Notes under the pieces: generated by a model
What the model was told of the DNA's origin: nothing
Database searches by the model: none
What the model saw: only the letters and a program-made list of their open reading frames with translations
Made by a program: the position numbers and the translations under genes
In this document: positions 1-14,600 of the stretch, in pieces
How the letters are laid out: the number at the start of each line of letters is the position of its first letter
Numbering within the stretch: the first letter of the stretch is position 1
NCBI GenBank assembly: GCA_037501455.1
Contig: CM074861.1
Coordinates: 34,488,001 to 34,552,000, forward strand
Source of the DNA: Lantana camara
Lineage: Eukaryota > Streptophyta > Magnoliopsida > Lamiales > Verbenaceae
Direction of reading: 5' to 3'
DNA: 64,000 nt

Positions 1-3000
1 GAATTGGATATTGATATCTGAAATTCAAGACTATACCTTTATTCTTTGCCTGATTCACGGATTGATTATATGAGATCACAATTTGATTATGAAGATTGAA
101 ATGGATGATGGCGGTATAATAATTCTACATTACGATCTTTTTTTAATAAACTTTCCGTTTCAATATGCCTGATTGAATTATGCCTGAACTTGGCCGGAGT
201 ATGCAGTACTTTTAATGTTACTTTGCATCGGATGTCAATTAAATATATGTCCATAAGTGATTTATTGATTTAAGGATTTACATGCATTACGGAAGAATGT
301 TTACAAGACATCATTATTATGGCATAGCATGTACAATTTGGAGCCTGATGAAATGTTGTTGCCTATTACACTTATTTGTTTATCTTGGAAATTGAAAAGA
401 ATAAATGATGTATTGAAATTAATTTGTCATACTCTTGTGCTTCACACAATTTGTGACTGTGTGTGTTTGCATTTCATAATTCGGTTTTATCTACGAAATT
501 ACAATATACCTAACATGTGGTATCAGAGCATGTTTTACCTTTTCCTTACATATTATGATTTGTTTGACTAAATCAATTCGTGAATTGGATATTGATATCT
601 GAAATACAAGACTATACCTTTATTCTTTGCCTGATTCACGGATTGATTATATGAGATCACAATTTGATTATGAAGATCGAAATGGATGATGGCGGTATAA
701 TAATTCTTCATTACGACCTTTTTTTAATAAACTTTCCGTTTCAATATGCCTGATTGAATTATGCCGGAACTTGGCCGGAGTATGCAGTACTTTTAATGTT
801 ACTTTGCATCGGATGTCAATTAAATATATGTCCATAAGTGCTTTATTAATTTAAGGATTTACATGCATTACGAAAGAATGTTTACAAAACATCATTATTA
901 TGGCATAGCATGTGCAATTTGGAGCCTGATGGAATGTTGTTGCCTATTGTACTTATTTGTTTATCTTGGAAACTGAAAAGAATAAATGATGTATTGAAAT
1001 TAATTTGTCATATTCTTGCGCTTCACACAATTTGTGACTGTGTGTGTTTGCATTTCATAATTCGGTTGTATCTACGAAATTACAATATACCTAACATGTG
1101 GTATCAGAGCATGTTTTACCTTTTCCTTGCGTATTATGATTTGTTTGACTAAATGAATTCGTGAATTGGATATTGATATCTGAAATTCAAGACTATACCT
1201 TTATTCTTTGCCTGATTCACGGATTGATTATATGAGATCACAATTTGATTATGAAGATTGAAATGGATGATGGCGGTATAATAATTCTACATTACGACCT
1301 TTTTTTAATAAACTTTCCGTTTCAATATGCCTGATTGAATTATGCCGGAACTTGGCCGGATTATGCAGTACTTTTAATGTTACTTTGCATCGGATGTCAA
1401 TTAAATATATGTCCATAAGTGATTTATTGATTTAAGGATTTACATGCATTACGGAAGAATGTTTACAAAAAATCATTATTATGGCATAGCATGTGCAATT
1501 TGGAGCCTGATGAAATGTTGTTGCCTATTACACTTATTTGTTTATCTTGGAAACTGAAAAGAATAAATGATGTATTGAAATTAATTTGTCATATTCTTGT
1601 GCTTCACACAATTTGTGACTGTGTGTGTTTGCATTTCATAATTCGGTTTTATCTATGAAATTACAATATATCTAACATGTGGTATCATAGCATGTTTTAC
1701 TTTTGCCTTGCATATTATGATTTGTTTGACTAAATCAATTCGTGAATTGGATATTGATATCTGAAATTCAAGACTATAACTTTATTCTTTACCTGATTCA
1801 CGGATTGATTATATGAGATCACAATTTGATAATGAAGATTGAAATGGATGATGGAGGTATAATAATTCTACATTACGACCTTTTTTTAATAAACTTTCCG
1901 TTTCAATATGCCTGATTGAATTATGCCGGAACTTGGCCGGAGTATGCAGTACTTTTAATGTTACTTTGCATCGGATGTCAATTAAATATATGTCCATAAG
2001 TGATTTATTGATTTAAGGATTTACATGCATTACGGAACAATGTTTACAAAACATCATTATTATGGCATAGCATGTGCAATTTGGAGCCTGATAAAATGTT
2101 GTTGCCTATTACATTTATTTGTTTATCTTGGAAACTGAAAAGAATAAATGATGTATTGAAATTAATTTGTCATATTCTTGTGCTTCACACAATTTGTGAC
2201 TGTGTGTGTTTGCATTTCATAATTCGGTTTTATCTATGAAATTACAATATACCTAACATGTGGTATCAGAGCATGTTTTACCTTTTCCTTGCATATTATG
2301 ATTTGTTTGACTAAATCAATTCGTGAATTGGATATTGATATCTGAAATTCAAGACTATACCTTTATTCTTTGCCTGATTCACGGATTGATTATATGAGAT
2401 CACAATTTGATTATGAAGATTGAAATGTATGATTGCGGTATAATTATTCTACATTACGACCTTTTTTTAATAAACTTTCCGTTTCAATATGCCTGATTGA
2501 ATTATGCCGGAACTTGGCCGGAGTATGCAGTACTTTTAATGTTACTTTGCATCGGATGTCAATTAAATATATGTCCATAAGTGATTTATTGATTTAAGGA
2601 TTTACATGCATTATGGAAGAATGTTTACAAAACATCATTATTATGGCATAGCATGTGCAATTTGGAGCCTGATGAAATATTGTTGCCTATTACACTTATT
2701 TGTTTATCTTGGAAACTGAAAAGAATAAATGATGTATTGAAATTAATTTGTCATGTTCTTGTGCTTCATACAATTTGTGACTGTGTGTGTTTGCATTTCG
2801 TAATTCGGTTTTATCTACGAAATTACAATATACCTAACATGTGGTATCAGAGCATGTTTTACCTTTTCCTTGCATATTATGATTTGTTTGACTAAATCAA
2901 TTCGTGAATTGGATATTGATATCTGAAATTCAAGACTATACCTTTATTCTTTGCCTGATTCACGGATTGATTATATGAGATCACAATTTGATTATGAAGA

Positions 3001-4899
3001 TTGAAATGGATGATGGCGGTATAGTAATTCTACATTACGACCTTTTTTTAATAAACTTTCCGTTTCAATATGCCTGATTGAATTATGCCGGAACTTGGCC
3101 GGAGTATGCAGTACTTTTAGTGTTACTTTGCATCAGATGTCAATTAAATATATGTCCATAAGTGATTTATTAATTTAAGGATTTACATGCATTACGGAAG
3201 AATGTTTACAAAACATCATTATTATCGCATAGCATGTGCAATTTGGAGCCTGATGAAATGTTGTTGCCTATTACACTTATTTGTTTATCTTGGAAACTGA
3301 AAAGAATATATGATGTATTGAAATTAATTTGTCATATTCTTGTGCTTCACACAATTTGTGACTATGTGTGTTTGCATTTCATAATTCGGTTTTATCTATG
3401 AAATTACAATATATCTAACATGTGGTATCATAGCATGTTTTACCTTTGCCTTGCATATTATGATTTGTTTGACTAAGTCAATTCGTGAATTGGATATTGA
3501 TATCTGAAATTCAAGACTATAACTTTATTCTTTGCCTGATTCACGGATTGATTAAATGAGATCACAATTTGATTATGAAGATTGAAATGGTTGATGGAGG
3601 TATAATAATTCTACATTACGACCTTTTTTTAATAAACTTTCCGTTTCAATATGCCTGATTGAATTATGCCGGAACTTGGCCAGAGTATGCAGTACTTTTA
3701 ATGTTACTTTGCATCGGATGTCAATTAAATATATGTCCAGAAGTGATTTATTGATTTAAGGATTTACATGCATTACGGAACAATGTTTACAAAACATCAT
3801 TATTATGGCATAGCATGTGCAATTTGGAGCCTGATAAAATGTTGTTGCCTAATACATTTATTTGTTTATCTTGGAAACTGAAAAGAATAAATGATGTATT
3901 GAAATTAATTTGTCATATTCTTGTGCTTCACACAATTTGTGACTGTGTGTGTTTGCATTTCATAATTCGGTTTTATCTATGAAATTACAATATACCTAAC
4001 ATGTGGTATCAGAGCATGTTTTACCTTTTCCTTGCATATTATGATTTGTTTGACTAAATCAATTCGTGAATTGGATATTGATATCTGAAATTCAAGACTA
4101 TACCTTTATTCTTTGCCTGATTCACGTATTGATTATATGAGATCACAATTTGATTATGAAGATTGAAATGGATGATGGCGGTATAATTATTCTACATTAC
4201 GACCTTTTTTTAATAAACTTTCCGTTTCAATATGCCTGATTGAATTATGCCTGAACTTGGCCGGAGTATGCAGTACTTTTAATGTTACTTTGCATCGGAT
4301 GTCAATTAAATATATGTCCATAAGTGATTTATTGATTTAAGGATTTACTTGCATTACGGAAGAATGTTTACAAAACATCATTATTATGGCATAGCATGTG
4401 CAATTTGGAGCCTGATGAAATGTTGTTGCCTATTACACTTATTTGTTTATCTTGGAAACTGAAAAGAATAAATGATGTATTGAAATTAATGTCATATTCT
4501 TGTGCTTCACACAATTTGTGACTGTGTGTGTTTGCCTTTCATAATTCGGTTTTATCTATGAAATTACAATATATCTAACATGTGGTATCAGAGCATGTTT
4601 TACCTTTGCCTTGCATATTATGATTTGTTTGACTAAATCAATTCGTAAATTGGATATTGATATATGAAATTCAAGACTATACCTTTATTCTTTGCCTGAT
4701 TCACGGATTGATTATCTGAGATCACAATTTGATTATGAAGATTGAAATGGATGATGGCGTTATAATAATTCTACATTACGACCTTTTTTTAATAAGCTTT
4801 CCGTTTCAATATGCCTGATTGAATTATGCCGGAACTTGGCCGGAGTATGCTGTACTTTTAATTTACTTTGCATCGGATGTCAATTAAATATATGTCCAT

Positions 4900-7800
4900 A
4901 AGTGATTTATCGATTTAAGGATTTACATGCATTACGGAACAATGTTTACAAAACATAATTATTATGGCATAGCATGTTCAATTTGGAGCCTGATGAAATG
5001 TTGTTGCCTATTACACTTATTTGTTTATCTTGTAAAACTGAAAAGAATAAATGATGTATTGAAATTAATTTGTCATATTCTTGTGCTTCACACAATTTGT
5101 GACTGTGTGTGTTTGCATTTCATAATTCGGTTTTATCTATGAAATTATAATCTATCTAACATGTGGTATCAGAATATCTTTTACCTTTGCCTTGCATATT
5201 ATGATTTGGTTGACTAAATCAATTCGTGAATTAGATATTGATATCTTAAATTCAAGACTATACCTTTATTCTTTGCCTGATTCACGGATTGATTTTATGA
5301 GATCACAATTTGATTATGAAGATTGAAATGGATGATGGCGGTATAATAATTCTACATTACGACCTTTTTTTAATAAACTTTCCGTTTCAATATGCCTGAT
5401 TGAATTATGCCGGAACTTGGCCTGAGTATGCAGTACTTTTAACGTTACTTTGCATCGGATGTCAATTAAATATTTGTCCATAAGTGATTTATCGATTTAA
5501 GGATTTACATGCATTACGGAACAATGTTTACAAAACATAATTATTATGGCATAGCATGTGCAATTTGGAGCCTGATGAAATGTTGTTGCCTATTACACTT
5601 ATTTGTTTATCTTGGAAACTGAAAAGAATAAATGATGTATTGAAATTAATTTGTCATATTCTTGTGCTTCACACAATTTGTGACTGTGTGTGTTTGTATT
5701 TCATAATTCGGTTTTATCTATGAAATTACAATATATCTAACATGTGGTATCAGAGCATGTTTTACCTTTGCCTTGCATATTATGATTTGTTTCACTAAAT
5801 CAATTCGTGAATTGGGTATTCATATCTGAAATTCAAGACTACACCTTTATTCTTTGCCTGATTCACGGATTGATTATATGAGATCACAATTTGATTATGA
5901 AGATTGAAATGGATGATGGCGGTATAATAATTCTACATTACGACCATTTTTTAATAAACTTTCCGTTTCAATATGCCTTATTGAATTATGCCGGAACTTG
6001 GACGGAGTATGCAGTACTTTTAATGTTACTTTGCATCGGATGTCAATTAAATATATGTCCGTAAGTGATTTATTGATTTAAGGATTTACATGCATTACGG
6101 AAGAATGTTTACAAAACATCATTATTATGGCATAGCATGTGCAATTTGGAGCCTGATGAAATGTTGTTGCCTATTACACTTATTTGTTTATCTTGTAAAA
6201 CTGAAAAGAATAAATGATGTATTGAAATTAATTTGTCATATTCTTGTGCTTCACAAAATTTGTGACTGTGTGTGTTTGCATTTCATAATTCGGTTTTATC
6301 TATGAAATTATAATCTATCTAACATGTGGTATCAGAATATCTTTTACCTTTGCCTTGCATATTATGATTTGGTTGACTAAATCAATTCGTGAATTGGATA
6401 TTGATATCTTAAATTCAAGACTATACCTTTATTCTTTGCCTGATTCACGGATTGATTTTATGAGATCACAATTTGATTATGAAGATTGAAATGGATGATG
6501 GCGGTATAATAATTCTACATTACGACCTTTTTTTAATAAACTTTCCGTTTCAATATGCCTGATTGAAATATGCCGGAACTTGGCCTGAGTATGCAGTACT
6601 TTTAACGTTACTTTGCATCGGATGTCAATTAAATATTTGTCCATAAGTGATTTATCGATTTAAGGATTTACATGCATTACGGAACAATGTTTACAAAACA
6701 TAATTATTATGGCATAGCATGTGCAATTTGGAGCCTGATGAAATGTTGTTGCCTATTACACTTATTTGTTTATCTTGGAAACTGAAAAGAATAAATGATG
6801 TATTGAAATTAATTTGTCATATTCTTGTGCTTCACACAATTTGTGACTGTGTGTGTTTGCATTTCATAATTCGGTTTTATCTATGAAATTACAATATATC
6901 TAACATGTGGTATCAGAGCATGTTTTACCTTTGCCTTGCATATTATGATTTGTTTGACTAAATCAATTCGTGAATTGGATATTGATATCTGAAATTCAAG
7001 ACTATACCTTTATTCTTTGCCTGATTCACGGATTGATTATATGAGATCACAATTTGATTATGAAGATTGAAATGGATGATGGCGTTATAATAATTCTACA
7101 TTACGACCTTTTTTTAATAAACTTTCCGTTTCAATATGCCTGATTGAATTATGCCGGAACTTGGCCGGAGTATGCAGTACTTTTAATGTTACTTTGCATC
7201 GGATGTCAATTAAATATATGTCCATAAGTGATTTATTGATTTAAGGATTTACATGCATTACAAAACATCATTATTATGGCATAGCATCTGCAATTTGGAG
7301 CCTGATGAAATGTTGTTGCCTATTACACTTATTTGTTTGTCTCGGAAACTGAAAGAATAAATGATGTATTGAAATTAATTTGTCATATTCTTGTGCTTCA
7401 CACAATTTGTGACTGTGTGTGTTTGCATTTCATAATTAGGTTTTTTCTATGAAATTACAATATATCTAACATGTGGTATCAGAGCATGTTTTACCTTTGC
7501 CTTGCATATTATGATTTGTTTGACTAAATCATTTCGTGAATTGGATATTGATATCTTAAATTCAAGACAATACCTTTATTCTTTGCCTGATTCACGGATT
7601 GATTATCTGAGATCACAATTTGATTATGAAGATTGAAATGGATGATGGCGGTATAATAATTCTACATTACGACCTTTCTTTAATAAACTTTCCGTTTCAA
7701 TATGCCTGATTGAATTATGCCGGAACTTGGCCGGAGTATGCAGTACTTTTAATGTTACTTTGCATCGGATGTCAATTAAATATATGTCCATAAGTGATTT

Positions 7801-10800
7801 ATTGACTTAAGGATTTACATGCATTACAAAACAATGTTTACAAAACATCATTATTATGGCATAGCATCTGCAATTTGGAGCCTGATGAAATGTTGTTGCA
7901 TATTACACTTATTTGTTTGACTTGGAAACTGAAAAGAATAAAAGATGTATTGAAATTAATTTGTCATATTCTTGTGCTTCACACAATTTGTGACTGTGTG
8001 TGTTTGCATTTCATAATTCGGTTTTATCTATGAAATTACAATATATCTAACATGTGGTATCAGAGCATGTTTTACCTTTGCCTTGCATATTATGATTTGT
8101 TTGACTAAATCAATTCGTAAATTGGATATTGATATATGAAATTCAAGACTATACCTTTATTCTTTGCCTGATTCACGGATTGATTATCTGAGATCACAAT
8201 TTGATTATGAAGATTGAAATGGATGATGGCGGTATAATAATTCTTCATTACGACCTTTTTTTAATAAACTTTCCGTTTCAATATGCCTGATTGAATTATG
8301 CCGGAACTAGGCCGGAGTATGCAGTACTTTTAATTTACTTTGCATCGGATGTCAATTAAATATATGTCCATAAGTGATTTATCGATTTAAGGATTTACAT
8401 GCATTACGGAACAATGTTTACAAAACATAATTATTATGGCATAACATGTGCAATTTGGAGCCTGATGAAATGTTGTTGCCTATTACACTTATTTGTTTAT
8501 CTTGTAAAACTGAAAAGAATAAATGATGTATTGAAATTAATTTGTCATATTCTTGTGCTTCACACAATTTGTGACTGTGTGTGTTTGCATTTCATAATTC
8601 GGTTTTATCTATGAAATTATAATCTATCTAACTTGTGGTATCAGAATATCTTTTACCTTTGCCTTGCATATTATGATTTGGTTGACTAAATCAATTCGTG
8701 AATTGGATATTGATATCTTAAATTCAAGACTATACCTTTATTCTTTGCCTGATTCACGGATTGATTTTATGAGATCACAATTTGATTATGATGATTGAAA
8801 TGGATGATGGCGGTATAATAATTCTACATTACGACCTTTTTTTAATAAACTTTCCGTTTCAATATGCCTGATTGAATTATGCCGGAACTTGGCCGGAGTA
8901 TGCAGTACTTTTAACGTTACTTTGCATCGGATGTCAATTAAATATTTGTCCATAAGTGATTTATCGATTTAAGGATGTACAAGCATTACGGAACAATGTT
9001 TACAAAACATAATTATTATGGCATAGCATGTGCAATTTGGAGCCTGATGAAATGTTGTTGCCTATTACACTTATTTGTTTATCTTGGAAACTGAAAAGAA
9101 TAAATGATGTATTGAAATTAATTTGTCATGTTCTTGTGCTTCACACAATTTGTGACTGTGTGTGTTTGCATTTCATAATTCTGTTTTATCTATGAAATTA
9201 CAATATATCTAACATGTGGTATCAGAGCATGTTTTACCTTTGCCTTGCATATTATGATTTGGTTGACTAAATCAATTCGTGAATTGGATATTGATATCTT
9301 AAATTCAAGACTATACCTTTATTCTTTGCCTGATTCACGGATTGATTTTATGAGATCACAATTTGATTATGAAGATTGAAATGGATGATGGCGGTATAAT
9401 AATTCTACATTACGACCTTTTTTTAATAAACTTTCCGTTTCAATATGCCTGATTGAATTATGCCGGAACTTGGCCTGAGTATGCTGTACTTTTAACGTTA
9501 CTTTGCATCGGATGTCAATTAAATATTTGTCCATAAGTGATTTATCGATTTAAGGATTTACATGCATTACGGAACAATGTTTACAAAACATAATTATTAT
9601 GGCATAGCATGTGCAATTTGGAGCCTGATGAAATGTTGTTGCCTATTACACTTATTTGTTTATCTTGGAAACTGAAAAGAATAAATGATGTATTGAAATT
9701 AATTTGTCATATTCTTGTGCTTCACACAATTTGTGACTGTGTGTGTTTGCATTTCATAATTCGGTTTTATCTATGAAATTACAATATATCTAACATGTGG
9801 TATCAGAGCATGTTTTACCTTTGCCTTGCATATTATGATTTGTTTGACTAAATCAATTCGTGAATTGGGTATTCATATCTGAAATTCAAGACTATACCTT
9901 TATTCTTTGCCTGATTCACGGATTGATTATATGAGATCACAATTTGATTATGAAGATTGAAATGGATGATGGCGGTATAATAATTCTACATTACGACCGT
10001 TTTTTAATAAACTTTCCGTTTCAATATGCCTTATTGAATTATGCCGGAACTTGGCCGGAGTATGCAGTACTTTTAATGTTACTTTGCATCGGATGTCAAT
10101 TAAATATATGTCCGTAAGTGATTTATTGATTTAAGGATTTACATGCATTACGGAAGAATGTTTACAAAACATCATTATTATGGCATAGCATGTGCAATTT
10201 GGAGCCTGATGAAATGTTGTTGCCTATTACACTTATTTGTTTATCTTGTAAAACTGAAAAGAATAAATGATGTATTGAAATTAATTTGTCATATTCTTGT
10301 GCTTCACACAATTTGTGACTGTGTGTGTTTGCATTTCATAATTCGGTTTTATCTATGAAATTATAATCTATCTAACATGTGGTATCAGAATATCTTTTAC
10401 CTTTGCCTTGCATATTATGATTTGGTTGACTAAATCAATTCGTGAATTGGATATTGATATCTTAAATTCAAGACTATACCTTTATTCTTTGCCTGATTCA
10501 CGGATTGATTTTATGAGATCACAATTTGATTATGAAGATTGAAATGGATGATGGCGGTATAATAATTCTACATTACGACCTTTTTTTAATAAACTTTCCG
10601 TTTCAATATGCCTGATTGAATTATGCCGGAACTTGGCCTGAGTATGCAGTACTTTTAACGTTACTTTGCATCGGATGTCAATTAAATATTTGTCCATAAG
10701 TGATTTATCGATTTAAGGATTTATATGCATTACGGAACAATGTTTACAAAACATAATTATTATGGCATAGCATGTGCAATTTGGAGCCTGATGAAATGTT

Positions 10801-11600
10801 GTTGCCTATTACACTTATTTGTTTATCTTGGAAACTGAAAAGAATAAATGATGTATTGAAATTAATTTGTCATATTCTTGTGCTTCACACAATTTGTGAC
10901 TGTGTGTCTTTGCATTTCATAATTCGGTTTTATCTATGAAATTACAATATATCTAACATGTGGTATCAGAGCATGTTTTACCTTTGCCTTGCATATTATG
11001 ATTTGTTTGACTAAATCAATTCGTGAATTGGGTATTCATATCTGAAATTCAAGACTATACCTTTATTCTTTGCCTGATTCACGGATTGATTATATGAGAT
11101 CACAATTTGATTATGAAGATTGAAATGGATGATGGCGGTATAATAATTCTACATTACGACCGTTTTTTAATAAACTTTCCGTTTCAATATGCCTTATTGA
11201 ATTATGCCGGAACTTGGCCGGAGTATGCAGTACTTTTAATGTTACTTTGCATCGGATGTCAATTAAATATATGTCCGTAAGTGATTTATTAATTTAAGGA
11301 TTTACATGCATTACGGAAGAATGTTTACAAAACATCATTATTATGGCATAGCATCTGCAATTTGGAGCCTGATGAAATGTTGTTGCCTATTACACTTATT
11401 TGTTTATCTTGTAAAACTGAAAAGAATAAATGATGTATTGAAATTAATTTGTCATATTCTTGTGCATCACAAAATTTGTGACTGTGTGTGTTTGCATTTC
11501 ATAATTCGGTTTTATCTATGAAATTATAATCTATCTAACATGTGGTATCAGAATATCTTTTACCTTTGCCTTGCATATTATGATTTGGTTGACTAAATCA
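4900..11600 (+). repeat. Higher-order region of alternating 'TGTAAAACTG' and 'CGTTACTTTG' unit types
   Basis: Units carrying an extra A in the tract read TGTAAAACTG, and a degraded PBS read GGTATCAGAATATC, occur near 4927, 6090, 8399, 10143 and 11306. They are usually followed by a unit with AACGTTACTTTG and ATTTGTCCATAAG. Spacings of 1163, 2309, 1744 and 1163 bp are multiples of about 581. This indicates dimeric or larger higher-order amplification rather than random mixing of monomers. Confidence 0.75.
6980..8120 (+). repeat. D-E dimer of deletion-bearing satellite units (first copy)
   Basis: Unit D lacks 14 nt after ATGCATTAC (at 7260) and has a 1-nt deletion giving CTGAAAGAATAA. The following unit E reads CATTACAAAACAATG with TTTGACTTGG and ATAAAAGATG. 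The same D-E pair recurs with its markers near 11897/12461, 13622/14187 and 16500/17067, so it has spread as a dimeric module. Confidence 0.75.
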
Positions 11601-14600
11601 ATTCGTGAATTGGATATTGATATCTTAAATTCAAGACTATACCTTTATTCTTTGCCTGATTCACGGATTGATTATATGAGATCACAATTTGATTATGAAG
11701 ATTGAAATGGATGATGGCGGTATAATAATTCTACATTACGACCTTTTTTTAATAAACTTTCCGTTTCAATATGCCTGATTGAATTATGCCGGAACTTGGC
11801 CGGAGTATGCAGTACTTTTAATGTTACTTTGCATCGGATGTCAATTAAATATATGTCCATAAGTGATTTATTGATTTAAGGATTTACATGCATTACAAAA
11901 CATCATTATTATGGCATAGCATCTGCAATTTGGAGCCTGATGAAATGTTGTTGCCTATTACACTTATTTGTTTGTCTCGGAAACTGAAAGAATAAATGAT
12001 TTATTGAAATTAATTTGTCATATTCTTGTGCTTCACACAATTTGTGACTGTGTGTGTTTGCATTTCATAATTAGGTTTTTTCTATGAAATTACAATATAT
12101 CTAACATGTGGTATCAGAGCATGTTTTACCTTTGCCTTGCATATTATGATTTGTTTGACTAAATCATTTCGTGAATTGGATATTGATATCTGAAATTCAA
12201 GACAATACCTTTATTCTTTGCCTGATTCACGGATTGATTATCTGAGATCACAATTTGATTATGAAGATTGAAATGGATGATGGCGGTATAATAATTCTAC
12301 ATTACGACCTTTTTTTAATAAACTTTCCGTTTCAATATGCCTGATTGAATTATGCCGGAACTTGGCCGGAGTATGCAGTACTTTTAATGTTACTTTGCAT
12401 CGGATGTCAATTAAATATATGTCCATAAGTGATTTATTGATTTAAGGATTTACATGCATTACAAAACAATGTTTACAAAACATCATTATTATGGCATAGC
12501 ATCTGCAATTTGGAGCCTGATGAAATGTTGTTGCATATTACACTTATTTGTTTGACTTGGAAACTGAAAAGAATAAAAGATTTATTGAAATTAATTTGTC
12601 ATATTCTTGTGCTTCACACAATTTGTGACTGTGTGTGTTTGCATTTCATAATTCGGTTTTATCTATGAAATTACAATATATCTAACATGTGGTATCAGAG
12701 CATGTTTTACCTTTGCCTTGCATATTATGATTTGTTTGACTAAATCAATTCGTGAATTGGATATTCATATCTGAAATTCAAGACTATACCTTTATTCTTT
12801 GCCTGATTCACGGATTGATTATATGAGATCACAATTTGATTATGAAGATTGAAATGGATGATGGCGGTATAATAATTCTACATTACGACCGTTTTTTAAT
12901 AAACTTTCCGTTTCAATATGCCTTATTGAATTATGCCGGAACTTGGCCGGAGTATGCAGTACTTTTAATGTTACTTTGCATCGGATGTCAATTAAATATA
13001 TGTCCGTAAGTGATTTATTGATTTAAGGATTTACATACATTACGGAAGAATGTTCACAAAACATCATTGTTATGGCATAGCATGTGCAATTTGGAGCCTG
13101 ATGAAATGTTGTTGCCTATTACACTTATTTGTTTATCTTGGAAACTGAAAAGAATAAATGATGTATTGAAATTAATTTGTCATATTCTTGTGCTTCACAC
13201 AATTTGTGACTGTGTGTGTTTGCATTTCATAATTCGGTTTTATCTATGAAATTACAATATATCTAACATGTGGTATCAGAGCATGTTTTACCTTTGCCTT
13301 GCATATTATGATTTGTTTGACTAAATCAATTCGTGAATTGGATATTGATATCTGAAATTCAAGACTATACCTTTATTCTTTGCCTGATTCACGGATTGAT
13401 TATATGAGATCACAATTTGATTATGAAGATTGAAATGGATGATGGCGGTATAATAATTCTACATTACGACCTTTTTTTAATAAACTTTCCGTTTCAATAT
13501 GCCTGATTGAATTATGCCGGAACTTGGCCGGAGTATGCAGTACTTTTAATGTTACTTTGCATCGGATGTCAATTAAATATATGTCCATAAGTGATTTATT
13601 GATTTAAGGATTTACATGCATTACAAAACATCATTATTATGGCATAGCATCTGCAATTTGGAGCCTGATGAAATGTTGTTGCCTATTACACTTATTTGTT
13701 TGTCTTGGAAACTGAAAGAATAAATGATGTATTGAAATTAATTTGTCATATTCTTGTGCTTCACACAATTTGTGACTGTGTGTGTTTGCATTTCATAATT
13801 CGGTTTTATCTATGAAATTACAATATATCTAACATGTGGTATCAGAGCATGTTTTACCTTTGCCTTGCATATTATGATTTGTTTGACTAAATCATTTCGT
13901 GAATTGGATATTGATATCTGAAATTCAAGACAATACCTTTATTCTTTGCCTGTTTCACGGATTGATTATCTGAGCTCACAATTTGATTATGAAGATTGAA
14001 ATGGATGATGGCGGTATAATAATTCTACATTACGACCTTTCTTTAATAAACTTTCCGTTTCAATATGCCTGATTGAATTATGCCGGAACTTGGCCGGAGT
14101 ATGCAGTACTTTTAATGTTACTTTGCATCGGATGTCAATTAAATATATGTCCATAAGTGATTTATTGATTTAAGGATTTACATGCATTACAAAACAATGT
14201 TTACAAAACATCATTATTATGGCATAGCATCTGCAATTTGGAGCCTGATGAAATGTTGTTGCATATTACACTTATTTGTTTGACTTGGAAACTGAAAAGA
14301 ATAAAAGATGTATTGAAATTAATTTGTCATATTCTTGTGCTTCACACAATTTGTGACTGTGTGTGTTTGCATTTCATAATTCGGTTTTATCTATGAAATT
14401 ACAATATATCTAACATGTGGTATCAGAGCATGTTTTACCTTTGCCTTGCATATTATGATTTGTTTGACTAAATCAATTCGTGAATTGGATATTGATATCT
14501 GAAATTCAAGACAATACCTTTATTCTTTGCCTGATTCACGGATTGATTATCTGAGATCACAATTTGATTATGAAGATTGAAATGGATGATGGCGGTATAA

